In this document: positions 35,933 through 48,144 of the stretch, one piece after another | Numbering within the stretch: position 1 is the first letter of the stretch | Layout of the letters: every line of letters begins with the position of its first letter | Source of the DNA: Helichrysum umbraculigerum | Taxonomy: Eukaryota > Streptophyta > Magnoliopsida > Asterales > Asteraceae | Assembly (NCBI GenBank): GCA_949592205.1 | Contig: CATIUR010000012.1 | Coordinates: forward strand, 358,001-422,000 | Reading direction: 5' to 3' | DNA length: 64,000 bases | The notes under the pieces: generated by a model | What the model saw: only the letters and a program-made list of their open reading frames with translations | Told to the model about the DNA's origin: nothing | The model's database searches: none | Made by a program: the position numbers and the translations under genes

Positions 35933-36748
35933 AAACACGCCGAGGGAAACTTATACAACAAATAAGTAATCCAATAGCGTATATGTATGCCAAATCAATA
36001 AGCATATATCCAAAGGATAGCACCTATCCTAACAAGGAAATAATACAGGTACTCCATTGTACCTATGATTGACATGTAATACAATCATATGATTTAATGT
36101 ATCTAAGTATGTATAAACATTACTTAGATATTGTGTGTAGCATAAAGAGCCTAGGTATAGACAATCATCACCTAGTCGCCTAGGAACAGTATAATAAACT
36201 ATACTAACATATGCTACTATCGTATACTCCTAGCTTCCAGCCTAGCAAGTATATTAAAGTCTATGGGTGATGTCCACTTAGGTACTAACTTAAGTCTAGT
36301 AAACGTGGAACGTAAGTGCAAGGAAAAACTATGGTCCCTAAAGCAATCATATGTATACTTAACACAATTAAGTATATTTGAGAAAAGTATTTGATGTGGA
36401 AACATAATGTTTATGTCAAATGGATTGAATTCATTAAGCAATAAAATGATTTAACTGAGTATGCATTCTCCCCCAAAACATATAAAACAATTAAAAGGTG
36501 GGGCCATGAACTCACCTGAGGAGCAAGCAATCCTAAGGTGTGCGTGTTGTACCAATGACAATTCTCCTAGTGTCCTAAACACTTGAGATTAAAATGAGTA
36601 AAAGGATGTTTGAATGAATCATCCATATTAATGCTTGTTTCGTATGTTAAAGTTTGTTTAAAGGTGTATTGTATGGTACATACGTATTCGGTTTCATATA
36701 AGTTCGATGTTTGGTGAAACAATGTTGTTGGTTATAAGGTTTGGGGTC

Positions 36749-36912
36749 GAATCCGCCGGATCAGTAAGACAATCCGCCGGATCAATGACAAATGAAGGGA
36801 ATCCGCCGGATTCACAAGATTTAGTGAGGATCCGCCGGATCACTAGGTGGATCCGCCGGATTGGGTGTTTTCCGGGGGAATCCACCGGATTCAAGAAGAA
36901 TCCGCCGGATCT
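36749..36912. repeat. AATCCGCCGGATY array in B LTR
   Basis: About eight copies of AATCCGCCGGATC or AATCCGCCGGATTC, the same palindrome core as in A. The right LTR has the decayed counterpart at 56333-56518. Confidence 0.85.
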
Positions 36913-37114
36913 AGACCAGTTACAGGTCTGTTCGTGCAGTTAACTCACAAAACCCATTTCGAATCCATTTTCGCATATAATCAACTTAATAAAATGCTAA
37001 TACATAAGATATAAACTCATTAAACACGAATTTAAAGAAAAATTGAGGGTTTCCTTACGATTTTAAAAATGGAACCGTGTGAGATTGATGATGACGAACT
37101 TGATGATGATGATG

Positions 37115-37160
37115 ATCCAAGATGATGATTATGATTATGATTATGATTATGATTATGATT
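37115..37160 (+). repeat. GATTAT hexamer repeat
   Basis: Six to seven tandem GATTAT units in the B left LTR; shorter in the right LTR (56732-56750). Typical slippage tract. Confidence 0.9.
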
Positions 37161-37290
37161 ATGAAGATGATGATGTTACTGATTGTTGTTGTTGTGTTGA
37201 TGATTAAACCGAGAGAGGGAGACCGAGAGCAAGAGATGAGAGAGCGAGAGTTTGAGTTTGTGCATGTGTGTGTGTGTGTTTTGAATTATT

Positions 37291-37313
37291 GGAGTCGGTA
37301 TATAACCGGCTCC
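37291..37313 (-). promoter_or_regulatory. Palindromic TATA region of B left LTR
   Basis: ATTGGAGTCGGT and ACCGGCTCCAAT are 11/12 complementary arms that flank ATATA. The right LTR keeps this at 56880-56902. The place, before the CA/CT-rich leader in sense direction, fits a core promoter. Confidence 0.55.
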
Positions 37314-37808
37314 AATTATTGCTATTAGGTGGTACATTTTATACCCGTGTTTGCGTACCTGATCGTTAAGTAGTATAATGTTTTTAAATGACAATTTTCT
37401 AAATATGAAATCGTATATATTTTTAATCAAAGTATTTTATAAAAATACTTTTAGTGGAATATACAATTATATCTTGTTTCACTTTGTTTTGACGGATAGT
37501 TTTCGGTGTCCAAAAATGTTTTAAATAATTGTCTGAGTAAAGAAATATCATTTCTAATAATAATATTTCAGTTGAAGATGTTTTGTACTATCTTTTGTCT
37601 AAAAGTTTGCGAGTGCTTTTAGATTGAATATACGCGATTATTAAATAATCTTTTAACATTATTATATATCTTTATATATATAATGCTCGTACATTTCAGT
37701 AACTTGTGTATATAATACTTGAATACTTTGGTAATAATGTGTATAATTACGTGAACTGAAAGTTTAAATTTGGCGCGAATTTTGGGTCATTTTTGACCGG
37801 GTGTCACA

Positions 37809-37819
37809 TTCTCCCCCTG
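37809..37819 (-). promoter_or_regulatory. Polypurine tract of B
   Basis: The minus strand reads CAGGGGGAGAA directly before TGTGACACCC of the LTR. A hairpin AAATTTCG-tcc-TGAAATTT follows at 37826-37844. Confidence 0.8.
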
Positions 37820-37844
37820 TTAAGAAAATTTCGTCCTGAAATTT

Positions 37845-38250
37845 CTAGTGGAGTCATGATCGCGCGGGGTCTGGGGAGAAGTGTTTATATGAGAAAGTCG
37901 ATGCGAGTATGTCTCACATCACTGTTAGCTATAGATCGAGTTACTAAGCTTAAGATAGTAGACGATATAACATCTACATTGATTTTGAGTCAGTCAATCC
38001 ATGACTGCTTAATGGCTTATTCTAATAGTCAAATCCTGACTATCTCATTGTTCGAATTTTAGCTAAATTATTGTTACATGGCGACTGTGAACAAAGTAGT
38101 CCTATTAAGACTAAGAAATTGACAAACAGTAAGTTGGTTAGTCTGCTGAAAGCAAACTTTGAGTTCTATGTTGGCCTTGATTAACTAGTCCTAGTGTAAA
38201 CCAAAAATTGAGGGGTTATGTTTTCGAGGAAAGGTGTACCCGTGTCTCGC
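37845..38250 (-). other. B internal DNA between gag and polypurine tract; pol absent
   Basis: About 400 bp, homologous in part to C 45127-45696. No RT or integrase motif in any frame. Confidence 0.7.
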
Positions 38251-39220
38251 TTATCCGGAGCCGAGCATGTAGATCTTGCCTTTCAGTTTTGAGCATTCTT
38301 TCTTATAATGTCCGAGTTCACCACATTTGAAACATATCCTTTGTGAGTCGGGAATGGCAGGAACTCTACAAACCTAGATTTTGTGTCCGAATCGTTGACA
38401 TCTTTCACAGGGTAAACCACATGAACCATCATGATGGCGTTTACACCCGTGACAAAAAGGTTTGTTCCCCGCATAGCCTCGTTTCTCCTTGGATTCAGTA
38501 GTGTAGAACCTCACAGGTTTGGGTTGATTTGTTGGCTTATGACTTGTGCTGGAATCTCCATTCCATTTTCCTTGATGGTTTTCAGTTGCAGGTGTTCCAC
38601 GTCGAACCACCTGTGCCATCAGTTTATGGGCCATGGGAACAGCATCGTGAATAGTGGAGGGTTTGGATGCAGTGACCATTCCCTCAATTTGCATCTGGAG
38701 TCCTCCGATGTACCTTTCGATTCATTGGTGTTCTGGGTTCACCATAGGTGGGCAAAGAAGTGCCAGTTGGTGGAAACGATTGGTGTATGTCATGATGTCG
38801 TTGTCCTTCACAGTGAGGTGCCAAAATTCATCCTCGAGTTTGTGTAGTTCCTCACTGGGACAATACTCATCCCTCATGATTCGTTTAAGTTCCTCCTATG
38901 GAAGTTCATGAGCGGTGTCGACTCCTACAGTTTGGGCAATTCCACCAGGTAAGAGTAGTATCTTGGAGGGTGTAGGTGGCATACTTAACTTTGTAGTCAT
39001 CGGGGCAGTTGCAAAGGTGGAATACAGATTCCATCTTCTCGATCCATCGGATTAATCCGACCGCCCCTTCAGTTCCAACAAAATTTAGTGGCTCACAGCT
39101 CAGAAATTCCTTATAGGTGCAGGGTCGCGCTCAGTTCCGAGTAGCTAGAGCTTCAGCCACTCTTTGATCAGCAATTTGGTCAAGCTCAGCTTGAGTGTAT
39201 GTTTGTCGTCTAGGCAGCAT
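38251..39220 (-). pseudogene. B gag relic
   Basis: It starts with ATG at 39220 (MLPRRQTYTQAELDQ), like the C gag, and ends at TAA 38251-38253. Recognisable parts are EGAVGLIRWIEKME, the LTWWN core, HDGSCGLPCERCQRFGH and a last CCHC knuckle CFKCGELGHYKKEC. It is broken by several stops and frameshifts, for example a stop about 30 codons in and another within the second zinc motif region. Confidence 0.85.
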
Positions 39221-40485
39221 GATTCATAAACAAGAATGAAACGACAAGTATGAGATCTTTATTCAAAGATCATGATTATGACAGATGCACACATAAGGTA
39301 GTATTACATCTGTATGGCTAGACAATCAGTGTCGTAAAATGATAAGACTTAAAGATTACTTTAGGGTATGTGTTTGAAATTCCTCGGACTGTTGAGTTGT
39401 CATGACGTGAATAGTTCACGTGTGTTCATAATGAGGGATTTGAGATGTCGTAGTCTCAATGTGCAGTCGTAATAATGACTAAATAGTGTTTTCAATGTAG
39501 TTTTTCAAGAATATGTTATTGGGGTAGTCCTACGGACAATGATGCAGTATTATCGTACTGTGAATGTAACTTTAATGAGTCAAAACGCAGTACTCAAAGT
39601 ACTGAAATGAGGTAACAACGTACCATGAAATGCAGTTCTAGAAGCACAATAATGTTGTACTAACATACTATGATGGTAGTACCAAAGTAATATGAAATGC
39701 AGCACCACGTGCCGTAATGCAGTGCCTGAAGCACCGTAATGCAGTACTCGTGTACAGTGATATACAGTATCAATCGTAATGTGAATGCAACACTAAGTGC
39801 CGTGAGTGTAGCACCATGTGCAGTACGTATGTATGTATGAATCATACGTTGTTTAATTGTTGCCCTAAGGCCAAAATAGGTTGAAGTTTTCCAAAATGTA
39901 GCGCCAAGGCTAAATGAGTACAAATCGTGGGGTTTTCATGTGCATATATACCGATATACATAAAGGTAATGTCGAGACAGAATGATGAGGAAGTTGATGA
40001 TGTGCCTCCTTACGGGTATATGATGATGTAGCGGAACGTGTTGTAAATGATTACGTGTATATATCTGAATAGAGTAACGGTTATAGATGAGAACAGTCTC
40101 ATTCCTTGATATTGAATAATATTGTGGTGGCCATAATAGCGTAGGCTTTGATGAGTGGGTTATCGAGTGAGGTCTATATATATCTAACATATATAATAAC
40201 ATAGAAAGCAGCACACAGATAAGAACTATTCATATATACCTACAGTACATATAATAGCCTAGGGTGTCTAGCACAAAACAATCAGAGTCAACTAGTGCAT
40301 TCCTGTTTAAATATAACCCCTTTCAGATATCACATCATCTTTATTTAATTGTACATAACTGGCCAGGCTATGTTAAATTAAACTTGTATGATGAAATCAC
40401 TGAACCAGTTATATCTAATAAAGAATATTGCCTAACGGTCATAGTCTAGGCCCACTAAATATAACCTAGTTCACTATAACCTTAA
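39221..40485 (-). other. B leader between PBS and gag
   Basis: About 1.26 kb with many GCACC/GTGC words (39640-39830), related to the C leader at 47340-47600. No long ORF remains; A's extra ORFs are absent. Confidence 0.6.
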
Positions 40486-40497
40486 GCTCTGATACTA
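40486..40497 (-). promoter_or_regulatory. Decayed PBS of B, initiator tRNA-Met type
   Basis: The minus strand reads TAGTATCAGAGC three bases from the LTR, one change from TGGTATCAGAGC. The left duplicate near 34690 has two changes. Confidence 0.75.
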
Positions 40498-40500
40498 ATC

Positions 40501-41173
40501 TGTAACACCCCCAAATTTTGGGTTGCGAAAGCGGTCGGGTCGGGGTGTTACCAAATCAAATATCACAAGCACAAAGATATATAGCAAACGACTTCTAAAT
40601 GAGAAGTTTGAAAAATAGTTATAACATTTTCGAAATAAAAGGTTTACAACGTTGTGAGTTTTTCAAGTATATTCCAAATACATAATTTGAAAATACAACA
40701 GTAATGTAAAGTGGTCCCAAATGTTTGAAAGCGTGCGACTCGAGCTAGGATCCTGTTGGGCCGATCCTATCTTAGCGATGTACCTGAGAATGCACACTAA
40801 AATGGTCCGCTTTACGCCGGTGAGTTCATAGGTTTAATTAAACAAATCGTAATACTATGAAACATTATAAGTTTCAAAAATAGTTGGTAAATCGTATGAT
40901 GTGTTTATAGTGTTAAGCAATGATTGCTCCCCCGAGCAATATCATGAGTCATTAGATAAACCTATAGTTCTAAGTCAGTAGGGTACTAATAGTAGTAATT
41001 TGAGAACGCGCATAAACTCGAGTATATTCTAGGGCGACAAGTAACCAACTCGTAGGAACACTAATGAGGACCAGCCTTAATTCACATTAATACTAATGCA
41101 AGTGAATAATAACTCGTGATTATACAAATATGGGTAAGTATTAACCTATATTAATACTAATGATGGCGAGTAA
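40501..41173 (-). repeat. B right LTR, left part (before D)
   Basis: Matches 34701-35374. It ends at GAGTAA where D starts. The AGTAA at 41169-41173 is the target duplication of D. Confidence 0.92.
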
Positions 41174-42073
41174 TGTGACACCCGGCAATTTAGGTTAACT
41201 TTTAAACTTAACCGAAACCCTAATTATGTGTAATTTAGATGTGATTTAGGCTAAATACTTGTAATTACTTGTAACTATTTGTACATTATTGTGAATATAT
41301 ACACATACGTAATTGTTTTATATTACGTTTACGCAATTTGATGAAATTGTGCGAAATAACCGGATGGAGTCCGACAAACTATACGACGTTGGTGAAAATA
41401 TTTCTATAAATAACTTTAATCTATTTTTAGAAGTTATTTATCACTATTTATTATTTTGTTAAAATAATACGCGAAAAACTTAGACGTTTAGCTTAAAACG
41501 TCTCAAACTCAAAGAAAGCGCGCGAATCGAATTCGGCAACCAAACGAAACATCAATAACTAATTTGACAACTTAAAACAAAGTATTTTAATAATACTTCA
41601 ATGAAAATTTATCCCAACTATATCGTTAATTTAAACAATGAAAGAAAACGTTACGCGATTTCACAAATTAACGAAACAACGAATAAAGAACACCGTATGC
41701 AACACAGTCTGAGACTGAAAATCAAAAATTTAAACACAAGACCACCAAGTGGGGGTCCATAGGGCTGGCCACCCTCTTCACCCAATACAACAACATGTAA
41801 AATTCAATCATGGGACTTTTTGCTAGACCACTAAGCTATCATGCAAAAACAAATTCATTTCTCATTTTACACTAAAAAATTCACCAACATTTTCTCTCAA
41901 AATTCTGGAGGAGAACCAGCCCTCCACACCTCCTTAAACCACCAACAAACCACCACATTCCACCAAGGAACCACCAAGCACCACCACTTAAATACATCAC
42001 CATTTTTCAAGATCTTTACAAAGAAATAAAGCTTAAGAACACTCCATCTCATCTCCATCATTCTCTTTGTAAG
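41174..42073 (+). repeat. D 5' LTR, first part
   Basis: U3 and transcript leader part with many CCACCA words (41930-42000) and a CT/CA-rich end, up to CTTTGTAAG where C is inserted. The second part resumes at 51162 (GTAAGGAACC). Confidence 0.88.
42069..42073 (+). repeat. Target site duplication of C, left copy (GTAAG)
   Basis: GTAAG is repeated at 51162-51166. It coincides with the donor-like site of the D leader. Confidence 0.92.
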
Positions 42074-42374
42074 TTTAACACCCTCAAATGTTGGGTTGCG
42101 GAAGCGATCGGGTCGGGTGTTACCAAATCAAATATCACAGCACAAGGTAAATAATGAACGACTCTAAATGAGATGTTTTTAAAAATAGTTATTACATTTC
42201 CCGATATTAAAGTTTACAAATGTTAAAAATTTCGCATAAACGTAGTATTACATTCTACTAGTATGGAAGTAAATGCAATAAAAAGTCTTGAAAGCTGAAA
42301 ACATGCGACTCGAGCTAGAATCCTGTAGGTCAATCCTACTATTGTCATGTACCTGAGAATGCACACTAAAAGGT

Positions 42375-42388
42375 CAGCTGGAAAGCTG
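42375..42388 (-). promoter_or_regulatory. Hairpin of the shared LTR module in C
   Basis: CAGCT-ggaa-AGCTG, a perfect 5 bp stem with a 4 base loop, between TTCACAGG and the acceptor-like TTCTCAGG (sense). The right LTR has it at 48446-48459. Confidence 0.55.
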
Positions 42389-43140
42389 GTGAGTTCACAG
42401 GTAATTTGTATAATACAAGTAGTTCAAATATGTATTTCATTCAGAAATGTAAATCAAGTTTAGCAGTTTAAATAGTAATGATTACCCCTCGAGGTAATTA
42501 TGAGAAATTTATGGTAAGTAGGTGAACCTAATCAATAGGTTTCTAGTCAAGTAAAGGGAACCAATTCCCAGTGGGTGTGTTATCAGGTACGTTATTGCCA
42601 CCTGGCAATATGTATACGGGTGTAGCGTAAGATGACTAACTGTCATGCTACTGGTCGAGAGAGGTCAAATTGGAAAAATCCGTGGACAGACTGTATTGCT
42701 TCCCAGTAATATGGTACAGTTAATTCATACGGTTCCAGGTATTGGTGCTACTGGTACTAGTAAGTCACAATGCCACCTGGCATGAAAGGTTGCACCCCGG
42801 CAACGTGATCAAGTTATTTATTTTGGAATCGTGTCATATCAGTACGGTTTGTAAATACGGTCAAGTGAGCAAAAGCTCGTAATTTCCTGAGTCTCCGACT
42901 CGTAAGTATCTAGTAATCACCTACAGTGATGGTAATGGGTATCCCCCAAAGGAAATGTCAAGTTATGTCCCGCAGGACCACGTTTAAGTAAATTAACCAG
43001 TTATCGAGCCAACGACCCCGACCGTAATAATTCGTAGGTCCGTTGCTGAAAGTAAGTAAAGCATAAGTCCATATGCTGAAATGAGTAACCGTGCAGTTCT
43101 GCAGAACTACGATAGAGCATGAATCCACATGCTGAGTAAG

Positions 43141-43280
43141 TTGTACCACCCACCGTGGTATCGTGAGCATCCAGCTCGTAAGTAAGTTGTACCACCCACC
43201 GTGGTATCGTGAGCTCGTTCGTAAATCCGTAATACCAACCATAGTGGTATCGTTTTTGTGCCACCCACCGTGGCATCGTT
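43141..43280. repeat. CCACCGTGG repeats in C LTR
   Basis: Four copies of ACCACCCACCGTGGTATCGT or close variants. CCACCGTGG is a near-palindrome. Repeated in the right LTR at 49212-49351. Confidence 0.75.
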
Positions 43281-44212
43281 TTGCTTCACATATAGTGACA
43301 GCGTCCGTTATTCTCCCGCAGGAGATGTAAGTAATCGTTTTGGCAGTACACGACATGCCCGTAAGTAAGTTTTGCCCAAGGCTAGTAAAGTGTTACAGGC
43401 ACTCAACAGTACCTCAAGTTGTTACGTAATTCACAGTAGTAAATCTTACCAAGAAAAGTAGGAATGTCACCTAGGTATAGGGGCAAATCATAATCATCTG
43501 TTAGGTACGTATCTACGTCACCTAGTTTGTCTGAAGTAATGTGTAAAGTCAAAGTACGTTAACACGTCACTTAACTGTCGGGAAGTACTTACAGTACTTA
43601 GTCAAAGTCATCCGCTAGTTCGTAAAGGTAGTCAACGCTAAACTAGCAAGTCGGTGCCTCTAGTTGGTATTCATAGGTCCACCGGTCATTACTGGTAATT
43701 AGCAATTCACTGATGTAGTGAGGCGTTTACTCCCTAGATATCATATGTAATATAGTTCCAGGTGTTTCTAACACGGTCATACTTAATATCTCTATGTATG
43801 GTCAAATGGTTCATAGCTGTCGTAATCTAGCACCGTTACCATGAGCTATTGTAAAACATTTGTAAAGATTTATACAGTGGAAAGTAGTAAAACAGGAGTA
43901 TGCATTCCCGCCCCGAAATCAGTTGGAAAACAGCAAAAGAGTGGGGCTATGAACTCACCTGAGAAGTTAGCGTCCTAGTGTAACGAGTCGTGCCAAGTAT
44001 AATCTCCTAGTGTCCTAAACACGAGAGATTTCGTATGTTTGTAAGTGCGGTTCGTTATCGATGATTCGTAATAATAATTCATATTATTATTAGGTTTGAG
44101 CTTTCGTATACTTTATAAAGTATATTAGTTTCGAGTATAAGTCGTATCATATTTGAATTGTCATTTGAAAACGTTTCCCGACACTTAGAAAAATGTGGCT
44201 GTTTTCTGTTTT

Positions 44213-44457
44213 CTGCGACATAACATGCGACACAAAAATTGGTCATGCGACACAAGGGTTGTGTCGCATAGAGTGCGACACAAGAGCTCTGCGACACAGT
44301 GGTTGTGTCGCAAAAGCTTGCGATGCTAAATCAATAGCGACATAAGGGTTGTGTCGCATGGGGTCTGCGACACAAGGTGCGACATAGAGTACGACATAAG
44401 ATACGACACAAACGAAGTTATGCGACATAGTATGCGACACAAGGCTTGTGTCGCATT
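44213..44457. repeat. TGCGACACAA/TTGTGTCGCA array in C 3' LTR
   Basis: Same motif as S1, about ten half sites in both directions. Counterpart in the right LTR at 50287-50528. Confidence 0.87.
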
Positions 44458-45090
44458 GAAGAACACCAGCCCAGAAAGTTTCGGATGTCGCGTTTTTCCG
44501 GCCAAAATCGCAAATCAAACGCATTTTTAAGCTGTAAAATCATGTTTTCTTTGTTGTTTAGGTTATAACTAAGTTGTGTAAACATTATTACACCAAAACA
44601 TTACACCAATTTGAATAAATCTAAGATTTTAGGAATTTCTTACAAATGCGAATCGAGGCCAAACGAGGAAGAAAACGAGGGTGTCGTCTTTGTTAATGTT
44701 GTTCCTCTCTTGATGGTGATTCCGAAAATGTATGTTGATGGTGGTGGTGGTGGCGTTCGGCGGTGGTGGCGGTGATTGGTGGTGGTTATTTTGAGAAAGA
44801 AATGGGGGAGGTGAAAAAGAAGAAGATGATGAAATGAGGTGAAAATGGGGAGAGGGTTGGGTTTTGTCCAACACAGATCCCCAGTGCGTGGACTGTGATC
44901 TCCTACTACAGTAGAAAATACCCGTGTTTTATTTGTCCAGTCATAATATAAAATAAAATCTTATTTATATTATTTTAGAATGTTTTCTAATGAAAGTATT
45001 TTATAAAAATACTAATTGGAAGTAAAAGTTAAATCGTTTATTTGAAGTTTAAATTCGGCGCGAAAATTGACTTTTTGACGAGGTGTTACA

Positions 45091-45696
45091 TTCTCCCCCT
45101 GTTAATAAAATTCCGTCCCGAAATTTCATGTGAAGCCGTGGTCGCGTGGAGTCTGGGGAGCAATGTACGTATAAGGAATTTATCGAGTAGGTATTAGACC
45201 TATCACGTCTTATAACGAGATTGAAGGGCAGTCAATCCATGACTGTGTTGTGGTTCATCGTTGTAGTCACATTCTGACTATGTTGCTTACATGTTTAAGT
45301 TGTGGTTACTAGGGAACCGTTTACCTTGTAGTCCATTCGGGACTAGATGGTTGTCACAACGTGACCGTTCGGTGAGTTGTCCTATCAGGACCAGATGATT
45401 GGTAAATGTTCGGTCTATCTAGTCTGCTGAAAGCAAGCGTTAAGTTTTACGGGGGCCCAAGTCAACTAGCCCAATGATGCACTTGGCATTAAGTAGGTTA
45501 AAAGCGATGTTAATGAGTAAAAGTACCGTTCGGTGTAGCCAGAATTGAGAATTTTTGTCTCGAGGGAAGGTGTACCTACGTTATTGTTGGAAATTCGTTC
45601 AGTCGGATAGTCTGCTGAAAGCAAACTCTAGCTTTCACGTTTAGCTTAATTGATATTATTTTGGAATCGACATTCCCGTCGATCGAAACGTTGTGT
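45091..45696 (-). other. C internal DNA between gag and LTR; pol absent
   Basis: It starts with the polypurine tract complement TTCTCCCCCTG and a hairpin AAATTCCG-tcc-CGAAATTT (45108-45126, one mismatch). No enzyme motif. It shares words with B 37845-38250. Confidence 0.75.
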
Positions 45697-46735
45697 TTAA
45701 TTTGAAGGTTTAGTATCGCATAGGGACATACCCGTGATATTGCTGCGGTTTCGTCCGGTCCTTCCGGAGCTGATCATGAGGATTTTTCGTTTCTGATTTG
45801 GGCAATCTTTCTTGAAATGTCCAGGAGTGTTGCATTTGAAACACGTTTGTTGTCCGTTGGGATTTGCAGGAACTCTACAGTCCCGAATTTGGTGTCCAAA
45901 TCGTTGGAATCTCTCGCAAGGTGAGCCACAAGGGCCAGAGTGGTGACGTTTACAGTTGTGACAGAAGGGTTTATCCCCCGCATAGCCCCGCTTTCCTTTG
46001 TACTCAGAAGGGTAAGATTTCAAGGGTTCGGGTTGATTTGTTGGATCATGACTAGTGCTGGAATCGCCATTCCATTTTTGTGTGTGGTTTTCAGTTGTGG
46101 GGGTTCCACGTTGAACCGCCCGCGCCATGAGGTTGTGGGCCATGCGAACGGCGTCGCGAATAGTGTTGGGTTTAGAGGAGGTAACCATGTCCGCGACTTG
46201 TGCCGGAAGTCCTTCGATGTATTGTTCGATTCGTTTGCTCTCTGGGTTTACTAGAGATGGGCAAAGGAGTGCCAGTCGGTGAAAACGATTGGTATAGGTC
46301 ATGATGTCGTTGTTTTCCACGGTAAGATGCCAGAGTTCATTCTCAAGTCGGTGTAGTTCCTCGCTAGGGCAATATTCGTCCCTCATCAGTTGTTTCAGTT
46401 CCTCCCAAGAAAGTTCATAGGCGGTGTCGACCCCTGTGGTTTGGGCGTGAGCATTCCACCAGGTTAGAGCATTATCTCGAAGAGTGTAGGTGGAGTATTT
46501 GACTTTGTATCCATCGGGGGCAGTTGCAAATGTGGAATACAACTTCCATCCTTTCAATCCATTGGATCAGTCCGACAGCCCCTTCGGTACCAACAAAGAT
46601 TGGTGGGTTACATTTAAGAAATTCTTTATAGGTGCAGAGGCGCGTAAGGTTTTGTACAGCTAGAGCTTCAGCCACTCTCTGCTCAGCGTATTGGTCACGT
46701 TCTGCTTGTGTGTAGGTTTGTCGTTTAGGCGGCAT
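45697..46735 (-). pseudogene. C gag with one frameshift
   Basis: ATG at 46735 (MPPKRQTYTQAERDQ). The Gag core is clear: EGAVGLIQWIERME, ALTWWNAHAQ, YCPSEELHRLENELWHL and RIEQYIEGLP. The first part and the rest are in different frames because of one extra base in the run of five G at 46516-46520. The C-terminal part has CX2CX3HX3C (CHNCKRHHSGPC), a second knuckle that lost one Cys (CERFQRFGH where B has CERC) and a final CX2CX4HX4C (CFKCNTPGHFKKDC). The rest of the frame is open, so damage is slight. Gag alone could join particles made by an autonomous relative. Confidence 0.88.
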
Positions 46736-48128
46736 GATTCTTAAATAAAAGTGAAACGACAAAGTGTGAGGTCTTTATTCAAAGATTTTGATTATTGTAG
46801 TTGTATACGTAAATCGGTATTACACCGTTGCCCACGGATATAAAAGTGATAATGGTCCAGAAACCACTTAAGGTGTCTGTATGAAAGTCCTCGGACTTTG
46901 AAATTTTAAATGTGTAGTAGTACTAACGACCCAGTTGTGTATTCTATGTAGTTCGACCAGAACTATGGTATCGTCGTAGTCTATCAGACTATAATGTAGT
47001 ACTAAAGTACTATAAATGTAATCTCAGTAAAATAGAGTGTATTCATCGAATGAGGCATCACATGCCTGAGTGGTCGTGGTGTGGCACTTCGTGCCCAGTA
47101 AGGTAGTTGCGTATGCGTATAACTGTAAAAGTGCATATAGCGAGTGTTCCTTCGCAAAGAAATCGAGTGGGACGCCTCTTGTCCAGTAGAGTAGTCGTAT
47201 ATACATAAGTGATGTACACGTAACTATACAAGTATAAGCGTGCAGTAACAAAGAATCAGGTGTGGCATCTCGTGCCCAGTTAAGTAAATGTATATGTATA
47301 TATAAGTCGTACATGTAACTACAACAAGTCCACATGCATATTGACTAGTAGCTCATCGAGCCTGGGTGTAGCACAACGTGACAAAATGTAGTGTCCGAAG
47401 CACCGTAATATATTATGATTGTAGTACAAAAGTACCATGAAACGCAGCACCATGTGCCGTAATGTAGTGCCCGCGGCACCGTAGTTGCAGTACCCATGTA
47501 CTGTGAGTGTAGCACCATCGTGCCGAATGCAGTATAAACATACTGTGTAGTTGCAGCACCACGTGCTGGAGTAGTATTGTGCCCAAAGCACGATGCAGCA
47601 CCACGTGCCACATGTTATCCAAGTATGGCCCTCAGGCCGATAGTAAGTTCGAAAGTAATTCGTGGACTTAGTCATTACGAGCATCTCTCGTAATACCAGT
47701 CAGTCGTGACCAACCTGGTCAAAATTTTGAGATCAAGTCGTAAAGGTTGGTAAGTTGGCGATATGCCACTTCGAAAGTGTGTATTAGTTGTACAACGGAA
47801 TCATGTCAGGTATAATCATACCTACCTGTATATAGATATGCAGGAATAGTATACACGTAAGGCCTATTCATATATACCTACAGTACATATAATAGCCTAG
47901 GGTGTCTAGCAAGTAGCAAATAACAATCAGAGTCAACTACTGCATTCCCTTTCAATATAACCCCTTTCAGATCTTACATCATCTTTGCTTAATTGTACAT
48001 AGTTAGCTACGCTATGTTAAATTAAGTTCGTATGATGAAATCCCTGAACTAGTCATACCTAATGAGGAATACTGCCTAATGGTCATAGTCTAGGTCCACT
48101 AAATGCAACCTAGTTCACTACAACCTTA
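46736..48128 (-). other. C leader between PBS and gag
   Basis: About 1.4 kb with repeated words GCACCACGTGC and GTGCCCAGT (47080-47600), giving many small shadow ORFs. No protein recognised; A's extra ORFs are absent. Confidence 0.6.
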
Positions 48129-48141
48129 GGCTCTGATACCA
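48129..48141 (-). promoter_or_regulatory. PBS of C, initiator tRNA-Met
   Basis: The minus strand reads TGGTATCAGAGCC, three bases from the 5' LTR end. Confidence 0.9.
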
Positions 48142-48144
48142 ATC

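Larger units (their letters stand above)
34701..37808 (-). repeat. B left/middle LTR
   Basis: 3108 bp from TGTAACACCCCC to GGGTGTCACA. Plus-strand landmarks are the terminal hairpin (34702-34751), acceptor-like site (34981-34990), imperfect hairpin near 35007-35020, AACCTGC/CGCAAGG repeats (35716-35845), CTCACCTGAG (36511-36520), CCGCCGGAT array (36749-36912), donor-like CTTAC (37054-37058) and a palindromic TATA region (37291-37313). Confidence 0.9.
42074..45090 (-). repeat. C 3' LTR (left copy)
   Basis: Plus-strand landmarks: the acceptor-like complement near 42352, the hairpin CAGCT-ggaa-AGCTG (42375-42388), CCACCGTGG repeats (43141-43280), CTCACCTGAG near 43954, the GCGACACAA array (44213-44457), donor-like CTTAC at 44639-44643 and an A/G-rich complement of the CT leader (44800-44860). 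Confidence 0.93.

Noticed and set aside
43001..43356. Minus ORFs repeated at 49029-49360
   Set aside because: Repeated only because both are LTRs of C; composed of CCACCGTGG repeats.
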